From assembly GCA_964510785.1 (NCBI GenBank), contig CAZECM010000051.1, positions 1-23,203 of the forward strand: 23,203 nt of DNA, in the 5' to 3' direction. Source of the stretch: JAAYZM01 sp964510785. Lineage in GTDB: Bacteria > Actinomycetota > Actinomycetes > Actinomycetales > Cellulomonadaceae. Of the stretch, positions 15,806-22,580 are shown piece after piece. A model generated the notes under the pieces. It worked only from the letters and a program-made list of their open reading frames with translations. It did not search any database and had not been told where the DNA came from. Positions within the stretch are counted from its first letter, which is position 1; each line of letters starts with the position of its first letter. The position numbers and the translations under genes were made by a program.

Positions 15806-16477
15806 ATGCGCGCCACCTACATGTTCGGCGCCGGCGACGTCCGCCTGATCGACGTCCCTGCACCCACCCTGCAAGCCCCGACCGACGCGATCGTGCGTGT
15901 CACGCTCGCCTGCGTCTGCGGGTCCGACCTGCACCCGTACCACTCGATGCCCGCGAGCGAGGGCGGCGTCCCGATAGGCCACGAGTTCATCGGGATCATC
16001 GAGGAGCTCGGCTCCGAGGTCACCGGCCTGTCCGTCGGGGACCTCGTGATCTCGCCGTTCGCCTTCTCCGACAACACGTGCAGCTTCTGCCGCGACGGGT
16101 TCCGCACCGCCTGCAAGCACGGCGGCTGGTACGGCAACCACGAGGTCGGTGGCGCGCAGGTCGAGGCGGTGGGCCTCATGCCCGCCTACGAGCAGGCGTA
16201 CGGCGTCGTGCGTCCCGGCGGGATCATCTCCCGCGTCGGGGTGCCCCAGTACGAGGAGGCCCCGATCGGGTTCGGATCGTTGTTCGGCAAGAACGCCCTG
16301 CTCGCCGGCGGTCCCGCTCCAGTGCGCGCCTACCTGGAGGACGCGATCACGCAGGTGCTCGACGGCGAGATCACTCCGGGCCAGGTCTTCGACGCGGAGC
16401 TGCCGCTCGACGACATCGCCGAGGCCTACCGGCTCATGGACAGTCGCGAGGCCCTCAAGGTCATCGTCCGCCCGTGA
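15806..16477 (+). CDS. Zinc-dependent alcohol dehydrogenase with an internal deletion of the Rossmann domain
   Basis: The frame encodes 223 residues where the family has about 340. The N-terminal catalytic domain is good: CGSDLHPY with zinc ligand Cys38, GHEFIG with His59-Glu60, and structural-zinc cysteines 92, 95 and 103 in TCSFCRDGFRTACKHGG. At about residue 118-123 (GGAQVEAVG) the sequence jumps directly to the end of the nucleotide domain, AYEQAYGVVRPGGIISRVGVPQYEE, and then to a normal C-terminus. The GxGxxG cofactor loop and most of the Rossmann fold (roughly 110-120 residues) are absent, yet the frame is kept. Dehydrogenase activity is not expected. It is followed by an AKR gene after 44 bp and lies just downstream of the IS3 remnant. 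Confidence 0.88.
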   Translation: MRATYMFGAGDVRLIDVPAPTLQAPTDAIVRVTLACVCGSDLHPYHSMPASEGGVPIGHEFIGIIEELGSEVTGLSVGDLVISPFAFSDNTCSFCRDGFRTACKHGGWYGNHEVGGAQVEAVGLMPAYEQAYGVVRPGGIISRVGVPQYEEAPIGFGSLFGKNALLAGGPAPVRAYLEDAITQVLDGEITPGQVFDAELPLDDIAEAYRLMDSREALKVIVRP

Positions 16478-16521
16478 ACCGGGCATCAGCACTCGAAGGC
16501 GTCAAGGAAAGCAGGTCACCC

Positions 16522-17538
16522 ATGCAGTACCGTCCGCTCGGCCGTACCGGTGTCCAGGTCAGCCCGCTGTGTCTCGGGGCGATGATGTTCGGCCCGTGGG
16601 GCAACGAGGACAAGGCCGACTCGATCCGCACCATCCACGCCGCCCTGGACGCAGGCATCAACTTCGTCGACACCGCCGACGTCTACTCCGGCGGCGTCTC
16701 CGAGGAGATCGTCGGTGAAGCCCTACGGGGCCGCCGCGACGACGTCGTCCTGGCGACGAAGTTCTTCATGCCGATGGACACCTCCCCGCACCACCGCGGT
16801 GGCTCGCGGCGCTGGATCATGGAGGCGGTGGAGCACTCGCTGCGGCGGCTCCGGACGGATCACATCGACCTGTACCAGGTGCACCGCCCCAGCGCCGACA
16901 CCGACGTGGAGGAGACACTGGGTGCGCTCACGGACCTCGTGCGGCAGGGAAAGGTGCGCTACCTCGGTTCCTCGTCGTACTCCGGATCGCAGATCGTCGA
17001 GGCCCAGTGGGCCGCCAAGGAGAACCACCTGGCCCGATTCGTCACCGAGCAGCCGCCGTACTCGATCCTGGTTCGTGGCATCGAGGAGGACGTCCTTCCG
17101 GCCACGCAACGGCACGGCATGGGCGCCCTCACCTACAGCCCCCTCGCGGGTGGCTGGCTGTCCGGTCGCTGGCGCAAGGACGCCGCCCCGACTCCGACGT
17201 CGGCGGCGCGCCCCGGCGCACGGTTCGACATGTCGACCCCCGCGAACCAGCGGAAGCTCGACATCGTCGAAGGGCTCGCGCAGCTCGCGGAGCAGGCGGG
17301 GATCACCCTCATCGAAATGGCGATCGCCTTCGTCATCAACCATCCCGGGGTCACCTCCGCGATCGTCGGTCCCCGCACGATGGCCCAGCTGCAGTCCTAC
17401 CTGCCGGCCGTGGACGTCAACCTCTCGGCAGACGTGCTCGACCGGATCGACGAGCTGGTTGCCCCGGGGGTGACGATCAACCCGGACGACAACAGCTACG
17501 GGGCGAACGAGCTCGCTCCGGGTGCACGGCGCCGCTGA
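16522..17538 (+). CDS. Aldo/keto reductase (AKR11/YghZ-like group)
   Basis: This 338-residue NADPH-dependent reductase has tetrad Asp50 and Tyr55 (FVDTADVYSGG), Lys80 (LATKFFM) and His121 (LYQVHRP). The cofactor segment TSAIVGPRTMAQLQSYL lies near the C-terminus. ATG 16522 is preceded by a weak AGG-type site. It is the middle gene of an ADH/AKR/DUF2255 unit with short gaps (44 and 45 bp). The last 69 bp, encoding VTINPDDNSYGANELAPGAR, recur at 21895-21963 with 63 of 69 bases identical, fused to a glutaminase fragment. The gene itself looks full length and functional. Confidence 0.94.
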   Translation: MQYRPLGRTGVQVSPLCLGAMMFGPWGNEDKADSIRTIHAALDAGINFVDTADVYSGGVSEEIVGEALRGRRDDVVLATKFFMPMDTSPHHRGGSRRWIMEAVEHSLRRLRTDHIDLYQVHRPSADTDVEETLGALTDLVRQGKVRYLGSSSYSGSQIVEAQWAAKENHLARFVTEQPPYSILVRGIEEDVLPATQRHGMGALTYSPLAGGWLSGRWRKDAAPTPTSAARPGARFDMSTPANQRKLDIVEGLAQLAEQAGITLIEMAIAFVINHPGVTSAIVGPRTMAQLQSYLPAVDVNLSADVLDRIDELVAPGVTINPDDNSYGANELAPGARRR

Positions 17539-17583
17539 GCACACTGAGACGCTGGGCCCAGAGAACACCCCGAAGAGAACGAC

Positions 17584-17862
17584 ATGACCAAGTGGACCGC
17601 TGAAGAGCTGCACGTTCTGGACCGAGCCGCCGAGATCCACGTCGCAGGGCAGCGCGACGACGGGTACCGGGGAGCCATCCGCCACCAGAAGGGCGCGATC
17701 AGCTGGGACCACGGCGTCCGCGACGTCGCCTATGTCCCCGACGCCACCCAGGGCGCCGCGATCGACGCCGCCTACGCGAGGAAGTACGGCACCGGCTCAG
17801 CGACGCAGGCGATCACTGCCCCTCGCGCGACGACGACGACGCTGCGCGTCGAGCCGCGGTAG
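17584..17862 (+). CDS. DUF2255 family protein with an internal deletion
   Basis: This 92-residue protein begins WTAEELHVLDRAAEIHVAGQRDDGYR and ends with HGVRDVAYVPD, then AAIDAAYARKYG and TTTTLRVEPR. These are the start and the second half of DUF2255 proteins, which are usually about 120-130 residues. The central strands between the R-x-D-G-x-x-R and W-Y-R-G regions (about 30 residues) appear to be missing, with the frame intact. GAAGAGA just upstream may serve as ribosome binding site. It is probably cotranscribed with the AKR gene. DUF2255 has no known function. The family assignment is from memory of its pattern. Confidence 0.72.
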   Translation: MTKWTAEELHVLDRAAEIHVAGQRDDGYRGAIRHQKGAISWDHGVRDVAYVPDATQGAAIDAAYARKYGTGSATQAITAPRATTTTLRVEPR

Positions 17863-17979
17863 GACGTCCCGCGCCCACGACCTGGAGCTCGTCGCCGGGC
17901 CGTGGGCGCAGGTCAGCCGAAATGCTCCAAGTGCACGCCGTCGAGCCCGACCGCTACGGAACGACTTCTGCCACGGCCG

Positions 17980-18378
17980 TCACGGTGTGGAGGATTGCAC
18001 GCCGGGCAGGTCACCAAACCTGGCGCGGGCGTCTGCAGACAGGACGGTGCGCGCGTCCTCTGCTGCGTGCGCGGCAATGATCAAGTCGTGCGCACCTCGC
18101 GGAACCCCGGTTCGGCGAACGTGCGCGATCAGGCGCGCATGCTCAGCGGCAGTCCGCTCGGTGTAGTCCAGAACCGTCACAGTGTCGGTGATGGCCGCCA
18201 GCACGCGCGCACGATCGGCCGCACGTTGCGGGGTATCGGCCAGCTCGATCCCGGTGCGGAACTCCGCGACGGTCACGGCCGCAATCGCCAGGTCGTCTTC
18301 GTCGAGAGTCGCGACGTCGAAGGCTCTCCGTTCGTACGCGACGAGCGTGGCCGTGTCGAGGATCAGTCGACGCGCCAC
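17980..18378 (-). CDS. vapC: PIN-domain ribonuclease toxin (VapC family)
   Basis: This 132-residue PIN domain has the four acidic metal-binding residues in the expected places: Asp8 (LILDTATLV), Glu39 (VAEFRTG), Asp98 (GAHDLIIAA) and Asp116 (LSADARARF). VapC toxins cleave tRNA or rRNA and are held inactive by their antitoxin. The start at 18378 overlaps the antitoxin stop by 16 bp, so translation is coupled. The 117 bp downstream, up to the DUF2255 gene, hold nothing I can assign. Confidence 0.93.
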   Translation of the reverse strand: MARRLILDTATLVAYERRAFDVATLDEDDLAIAAVTVAEFRTGIELADTPQRAADRARVLAAITDTVTVLDYTERTAAEHARLIAHVRRTGVPRGAHDLIIAAHAAEDARTVLSADARARFGDLPGVQSSTP

Positions 18379-18620
18379 GGATCACCCTCGTCAGCGGTCA
18401 GCAAGGACGTCGCCGCAGCGACGTCCCGCTCGAAGTCGTCATCCAGGCCGGGCAAGGCTGCGAGTGCCTCTCGCAGGCTGCGGCCCGTCGTTTCCGCGAC
18501 AGGCCGCAGCTCTGCGATGACGTGGCCGGCGCGGGTGATGCGCAGGGTCTCGCCGCGCTCGACAGAGTCAAGCAGGTCGGAGAACCCGCGTGAGGCGTGG
18601 GTCGCTGTGACAGTCCGCAT
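18363..18620 (-). CDS. Type II toxin-antitoxin antitoxin, Phd/YefM family
   Basis: This 85-residue protein has the Phd/YefM DNA-binding fold in its first half: VTATHASRGFSDLLDSVERGE, then LRITRAGHVIAELRPV. An acidic C-terminal tail (LPGLDDDFERDV, ending LLTADEGDPW) would wrap the toxin. It precedes and overlaps the PIN-domain toxin gene. The ATG at 18620 lies 6 nt after a near-consensus TACAAT -10 box, so the transcript is probably leaderless. The AT-rich repeats beside that promoter are the likely autoregulatory site. Confidence 0.93.
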   Translation of the reverse strand: MRTVTATHASRGFSDLLDSVERGETLRITRAGHVIAELRPVAETTGRSLREALAALPGLDDDFERDVAAATSLLTADEGDPWRVD

Positions 18621-18626
18621 GCCACC

Positions 18627-18648
18627 ATTGTAAGTCAGATAATCAGAT
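18627..18648 (-). promoter_or_regulatory. Promoter and AT-rich direct repeats of the toxin-antitoxin pair
   Basis: The minus strand has a TACAAT -10 box at 18627-18632, 6 nt before the antitoxin ATG. Immediately upstream TCAGAT is repeated at 18635-18640 and 18643-18648 (8-bp period), in a distinctly AT-rich patch. This is a plausible site for binding by the antitoxin or the complex. Confidence 0.55.
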
Positions 18649-18667
18649 TTCGCCAGAGCTCGTCCTG

Positions 18668-18717
18668 CACCCGCGTCAGCCGATCTCTTCGGCTAGGGCG
18701 ACGATGATGCCCGCGGG
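18668..18717 (-). pseudogene. Last 13 codons of a second VOC gene (50-bp repeat, copy 2)
   Basis: The minus strand encodes PAGIIVALAEEIG and a stop codon at 18676-18678. That is the C-terminus of a VOC protein, 48 of 50 bases identical to 9576-9625, including 8 bp beyond the stop. No other VOC sequence is present. The fragment is fused to the 3' end of the MFS gene, which reads through its first part in another frame and terminates inside it. Confidence 0.85.
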
Positions 18718-20270
18718 TGCTGCGCGACGACACGCACCCCGGTCTCAGGGCCGCGAACGAGGGTGAGGACGACCAGGACCGCCATGACGGCGACGCCAAC
18801 CCACATGGCTTGCTGCCATCCGGTGACGAACGCCTCCCGAGCGGCCGTCATGAGCTGCTCGGTCTGAGGACCGGCGTGCTCGCTGACGGCAGCGGCGTTG
18901 GCGATGCCTTCCCGTGCGGGTCCGGCGATCGCATCGGGCACACCCACCAGGTGCGGGGCGATCGCGCTCTGGTAACCGGCGGTCAGCAGCCCTCCGAGGA
19001 GAGCGACGCCCAGGGCCGCCCCCAGCTCGCGGGTGAGGTCGTTGACCGCGGAAGCGACGCCCTGCTGCTCACGTGGCAGGGACGAGGTGATCGCCTCGGT
19101 GGAAGGTGTCATGGCCAGCCCCGTGCCGAGCCCCATAGCCATCAGTCCGGGCAGGACAGGCAGGTAGCCGCCGTCGGCGGAGACGAGTCCAGCGAGGAGC
19201 GCGAGTCCGAGGCCGGCGACGAGCAGGCCGGCGGACATCGTGACGCGGGCGCCGAGGCGAGCGGCGACTCTGGGCGCGAGTCCGGAGGCGACCATCATCA
19301 GCAAGGCCATCGGCATCATCGCGAGCGTCGAGACCAGGCCGCTCCAGCCGAGGACGACCTGAAAGAACGGGTACAGCACGAGGGACACCCCGGCCTGGAC
19401 TCCGAAGAGTACGAGCAACAGGGTCGATCCGCTGGACAGCCCACGGGTCCGAAAGTACCGCACGTCCAGCAACGGCGCCGCGACGCGCAGCTCCCATACG
19501 ACGAACATGACCGTCGCGATGACGGCTGCGCCGAGAGTTCCCAGGATCTCCGGGGCACTCCAACCGGTGGCGGGTGCCTCATGGAGGGCGTAGGTGAAGC
19601 CAACCGCAGCGATGATCGAGGTGATCGCCCCGACGCCGTCGAAATGCCCGGCCGCGCGTTCACGAGAGTTCGGGACCGCACCGACGGCGATCACGCCTGC
19701 GACGAGGCTCAGAACGATCGGGAGGGCGAACAGCCACCGCCACGTCGCGACATCCACGAGCAGCGCGGACAGGAACATGCCGAGCACACCCCCGCCGCCC
19801 GCCACAGCTGTCCACATGCCGATCGCCTTGGAACGCTCCTCGCCGGGGAAGGACGCTGTGATCACCGACAGGGTGACCGGCATGATCATCGCCGCACCCA
19901 CACCGCTCAGAAGCCGGGCAGCGAGCATGACCTCGACGGTCAGCGCGAGCGCCCCGGCGATGTTCGCGATGACGAACACGCCCAGCCCGAGCAGGAGGAC
20001 GGGCTTGCGACCCCGCCGGTCACCGGCAGCCCCCAAGGGCAGCAGCAGGGCGGCGAGGGTGAGCGTGTAGGTGTTGATGATCCACAGCACCTGGCCCTGA
20101 GAGACGGCGAAGGTGACCGCGAGCTGCGGCTGGGCGACGTTGAGGCCGGTGACGGAGGCGACCACGGCCATGAGCGCGATGCAGACGGCGAGGAGGATCG
20201 CACGGCGTCGGCGTGGATCTTCGATGACCGGAGCGCCGTCGGTCGCTACGGTGAGGGCGGGGATCGTCAC
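18693..20270 (-). CDS. MFS transporter, DHA2 (EmrB/QacA) family
   Basis: This 525-residue inner-membrane drug:proton antiporter-like protein has about 14 hydrophobic segments. Motif A is GAAGDRRGRKPVL after helix 2, motif C-like glycine-rich helix 5 is VAGGGGVLGMFLS, and RLLSGVGAAMIMPVTLSVI is typical of DHA2 exporters. The start is GTG 20270 with AGAGGAA 6 nt upstream. It lies 24 bp after the methyltransferase gene in the same unit. Its final residues, about HPRASSSP, come from the VOC gene remnant read in a different frame, so the natural C-terminus has been replaced. The core transporter is intact and may still work. Substrate is unknown. Confidence 0.93.
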   Translation of the reverse strand: MTIPALTVATDGAPVIEDPRRRRAILLAVCIALMAVVASVTGLNVAQPQLAVTFAVSQGQVLWIINTYTLTLAALLLPLGAAGDRRGRKPVLLLGLGVFVIANIAGALALTVEVMLAARLLSGVGAAMIMPVTLSVITASFPGEERSKAIGMWTAVAGGGGVLGMFLSALLVDVATWRWLFALPIVLSLVAGVIAVGAVPNSRERAAGHFDGVGAITSIIAAVGFTYALHEAPATGWSAPEILGTLGAAVIATVMFVVWELRVAAPLLDVRYFRTRGLSSGSTLLLVLFGVQAGVSLVLYPFFQVVLGWSGLVSTLAMMPMALLMMVASGLAPRVAARLGARVTMSAGLLVAGLGLALLAGLVSADGGYLPVLPGLMAMGLGTGLAMTPSTEAITSSLPREQQGVASAVNDLTRELGAALGVALLGGLLTAGYQSAIAPHLVGVPDAIAGPAREGIANAAAVSEHAGPQTEQLMTAAREAFVTGWQQAMWVGVAVMAVLVVLTLVRGPETGVRVVAQHPRASSSP

Positions 20271-20294
20271 AGAGTTCCTCTCGGTCGGTGGGGG

Positions 20295-20930
20295 TCAGCC
20301 GTTGCGACGGGCGCGCACGACGACGTCATGCAGTGCCATGTCGGCTCCGCCCGGCCCAGTGACTGTGCGTGTTCTCTGCCGGGCGGTCTCGATATCCCAC
20401 GCCGGCGTGTCGAAGAGGGCCACGATGTCGGCCAGCGTCGCGGTCGCCTCACGGGGGTGGTCGTGCCTCGGGCGTGCAGGCGCATCCGGTTCGTGAAGAT
20501 GTCCGACCACCAGCAACCTCCCACCGGGGACGACCCAGCCGCCGAGCCGCGAGTAGAACTCGAGCTGCGGAATCGACGGGTGTGCGTAGCTGGTCGTCAC
20601 CAGGTCCCATCGTTGCTCGGGCTTCCACGTGGTCAGGTCTCTGCGGACCCAGGTGACGCGCTCTGCGACCTGTTCCCGCGCCCCACGGGAGGCCGCCGCG
20701 GCGAGCGCGGCGCTGGAGATATCGACTCCGGTCACCAGCCAGCCGTGCTGGGCCAGCCAGATCGCTTCCACCCCGGTGCCGCACCCTGCGTCCAGCGCGG
20801 TCACCGGCGTCAGATCGCGTGTCTCCTCGACGAGATAGGGGTTTGCCGGAAGCCCGCCCCCCGGCGTCGGGCCGTGCTCTGGGGTCCAGTGCTGCTCCCA
20901 GTACTCACGGTCGAAGGTGTGCTGGTTCAT
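20295..20930 (-). CDS. Class I SAM-dependent methyltransferase
   Basis: This is a 211-residue protein with the SAM-binding motif I ALDAGCGTGVEAIWLA (about 45-60), acidic loop VTGVDISSAAL, motif IV-like WDLVTTSYAHP, and LGGWVVPGGRLLVVGH. It resembles small TehB/thiopurine-type methyltransferases acting on small molecules. The ATG at 20930 has GAGGAG 4 nt upstream; the longer frame to 21188 would run back through the promoter and the divergent regulator. It is cotranscribed with the MFS exporter and divergent from a cupin-HTH regulator. Modify-and-export of a toxic compound is a reasonable inference. Confidence 0.93.
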   Translation of the reverse strand: MNQHTFDREYWEQHWTPEHGPTPGGGLPANPYLVEETRDLTPVTALDAGCGTGVEAIWLAQHGWLVTGVDISSAALAAAASRGAREQVAERVTWVRRDLTTWKPEQRWDLVTTSYAHPSIPQLEFYSRLGGWVVPGGRLLVVGHLHEPDAPARPRHDHPREATATLADIVALFDTPAWDIETARQRTRTVTGPGGADMALHDVVVRARRNG

Positions 20931-21005
20931 GCCTCTCCTCGTCGTGGTCGTCGCTCTCGCCTCGTCAGTGGCATCAGCCTCGACCGAGGAAACCCGATGA
21001 GCAAA

Positions 21006-21024
21006 TATTCTTGCCAAATGGCAA
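21006..21024 (+). promoter_or_regulatory. Promoter and operator of the cupin-HTH regulator
   Basis: A TATTCT -10 box (21006-21011) abuts the perfect palindrome TTGCCA-AA-TGGCAA (21011-21024), 9 bp before the regulator ATG. Nearby GCAA (21001-21004) adds a possible extra half-site. The palindrome lies in the divergent region shared with the methyltransferase/MFS unit and is the likely site of autoregulation. This region is AT-rich compared with its surroundings. Confidence 0.7.
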
Positions 21025-21033
21025 ACTGAAGGG

Positions 21034-21612
21034 ATGGATGACACGATCGCCCGCACTCTCGACACCGTCGGGCAACGCCTGAAGAACCTGCGCCTACGCC
21101 GCGACACGACACTCACCGAGCTGGCCGGCGAGACCGGGATTTCTGCCAGCACCCTTTCCCGCCTCGAAGCAGGACACCGTCGTCCCACCCTCGAACAGCT
21201 CCTGCCGCTAGCCCGCTACTACGGCGTCACCCTCGACTCCCTCGTCGGCGCCCCACGCACGGCAGACCCCCGCGTCGACCTGCGACCCGTCGCCTGCAGC
21301 GACGGGTCGGTCATCATCCCCCTCACCCGCCGGCCAGGTGGCGTCCAGGCCTACAAGTTCGTCCTACCGGCTGGCCATGACAGCGCCGAGCCTGAGCTCC
21401 ACTCGCACGAGGGCTTTGACTGGGCGTACGTCCTCAACGGCACCCTCCGCTTGGTCCTCGGCGACCACGACCTCCTCCTCCACGCCGGAGAGGCGGCAGA
21501 GTTCGACACCCGTACCCCGCACTGGTTCGGCGCCACGAGCGCCGGCCCCGTGGAGTTCCTCAGCCTCATCGGCAGACAGGGCGAACGCGCACACGTCCGC
21601 GCAACGACATAG
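21034..21612 (+). CDS. XRE-family regulator with C-terminal cupin domain
   Basis: This 192-residue regulator has an HTH at about residues 13-66 (VGQRLKNLRLRRDTTLTELA, then GISASTLSRLEAGHRRPTLEQLLPLARYYG) and a cupin_2 domain at about 106-185. The cupin has metal-type residues His123 and His125 in LHSHEGFDWAYVLNGTLRLVLG, and the second cupin motif is in the TPHWFGA region. Such proteins sense small molecules and control neighbouring genes. GAAGGG lies directly before the ATG, so ribosome binding would be weak. It is divergent from the methyltransferase/MFS unit with a shared palindromic operator region. Confidence 0.94.
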   Translation: MDDTIARTLDTVGQRLKNLRLRRDTTLTELAGETGISASTLSRLEAGHRRPTLEQLLPLARYYGVTLDSLVGAPRTADPRVDLRPVACSDGSVIIPLTRRPGGVQAYKFVLPAGHDSAEPELHSHEGFDWAYVLNGTLRLVLGDHDLLLHAGEAAEFDTRTPHWFGATSAGPVEFLSLIGRQGERAHVRATT

Positions 21613-21719
21613 CGAAGCGGGGCAAGCGGGAACGCTCGCGTCACCTACTCATGCACGGGTACCCTCGATCCCCGCAGTATCGCCCCCGGTTCCACGGGCC
21701 GCGTGAGCGCGACGCAACG

Positions 21720-21902
21720 TCAAGAATGGTCTGGCTGCGCGAACACCTGGGAACCAGGGTGCGGTGCGGACGCGAAGATGTTCAGCCCGAGGGCCCGCGA
21801 GAGGTAGGCGGTCGCGACCTGCCCTCGCACGCTGTTGCCCGCGGCGTCGAGGGGCGACGCGAAGCTCCCGATGCCCACCTTGCCGGGCGCCACGGTGACG
21901 AT
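21720..21902 (-). pseudogene. Duplicated C-terminal fragment of glutaminase
   Basis: The minus strand encodes IVTVAPGKVGIGSF, then DAAGNSVRGQVATAYLSRAL and GLNIFASAPHPG, the C-terminal end of the glutaminase whose intact copy ends at 22607. Positions 21721-21902 align without gaps to 22581-22762 with 13 differences in 182 bases, including an exact 99-bp run (21754-21852). The normal stop is mutated (cta to ctg), so the frame runs on to 21720. Weaker similarity continues leftward to about 21660, matching the region up to the DUF1801 start. The right border is a fusion with an AKR 3' end. Confidence 0.92.
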
Positions 21903-21963
21903 CAACCCGGACGACAACAGCTACGGGGCGAGCGAGCTCGCACCGAGCGCCCGGCGCCACTGA
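21895..21963 (+). pseudogene. Duplicated 3' end of an aldo/keto reductase gene
   Basis: These 69 bp encode VTINPDDNSYGASELAPSAR, one more codon and a stop. They match 17470-17538, the 3' end of the AKR gene, at 63 of 69 bases. Nothing else of an AKR is present. The fragment shares GGTGACGAT (21894-21902) with the glutaminase fragment on the other strand, which marks the join. Confidence 0.88.
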
Positions 21964-22142
21964 CCGGGCTCGTCATCGGTCAGCAGCACCTTCTGGCGGA
22001 CGGCGGCGTATGGCTCGAGCGCGGCTCGGACGAGTGCGCGACCCACGCCTGCCCGCTGGGCTTCAGGGTGCACCAGCACGTCGTGCAGGTAGCAGATCGT
22101 GGCACCGTCCATGTCGGGCACAGGAACTGGCTCGATGACTGT
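21964..22142 (-). pseudogene. Core fragment of a GNAT acetyltransferase
   Basis: The minus strand encodes about 60 residues centred on GNAT motif A, YLHDVLVHPEAQRAGVGRAL, followed by EPYAAVRQKVLLTDDEPGQ. The N-terminal strands and the C-terminal Y..LGF part are missing. The frame then runs into the antisense of the AKR fragment. It is a remnant between the AKR tail and the DUF1801 gene. Confidence 0.82.
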
Positions 22143-22162
22143 CCCTGCGCTCTACATGCCAC

Positions 22163-22528
22163 TTACCGTAGGCGAGCAGGCCCGGCGCCCTCGATCTCCG
22201 TGACCCGCGCAGCCAACAGGTCGCGGAGGACGTCCTCCGGCACTGGCTGTGCCGCCGAGAAGCGCACCGTGCCCTTGGCGGTCGAGAAGCCCACGAGCCG
22301 TTCGCGCACCGTGTCCATCGCCCCGGCCGAGAACGGGTAGAGGCCCAGGTGCGTGCTCGTGACGGCAACGGCGACGAGCGGCTTTCCCCGAAGCAAGAGC
22401 GCCGGCATCCCGTAGCCGAGCCCCTCCTCAGCATCCGGCGCGAGCGAACGCGCCACGTCGTAGACCCGCTGCATCGCGCTGCGATCAGGTTCGGGAGTTG
22501 CGGCCAGCTGCTCGGTGACAGTACCCAT
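22163..22528 (-). CDS. DUF1801/YdhG-like domain protein
   Basis: This 121-residue protein has the DUF1801 pattern: MQRVYDVARSLAPDAEEGLGYGMPALLLRGKPLVAVAVTSTHLGLYPFS, ending PVPEDVLRDLLAARVTEIEG. Relatives resemble bacterial frataxin-fold or iron-chaperone-like proteins, but the role is not established. ATG 22528 is taken as start, 9 codons inside the longest frame, because homology begins with TVTEQL. It lies downstream of the glutaminase gene (78-bp gap) on the same strand and may be cotranscribed. Its extreme 5' end also has a degenerate copy near 21660-21680. Confidence 0.86.
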   Translation of the reverse strand: MGTVTEQLAATPEPDRSAMQRVYDVARSLAPDAEEGLGYGMPALLLRGKPLVAVAVTSTHLGLYPFSAGAMDTVRERLVGFSTAKGTVRFSAAQPVPEDVLRDLLAARVTEIEGAGPARLR

Positions 22529-22580
22529 CCCCGCAGTGTCGCACCCTGGCTCCACGGACCACGCGAACGCGCCGCATCGT

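Noticed and set aside
17863..17979. Possible gene remnant between DUF2255 and vapC
   Set aside because: A plus-strand frame with MLQVHAVEPDRYGTT is open briefly, but I could not match it to a family with any confidence.
21613..21660. Terminator after the cupin-HTH gene
   Set aside because: Only short, imperfect GC-rich inverted repeats are present, without a U-run.
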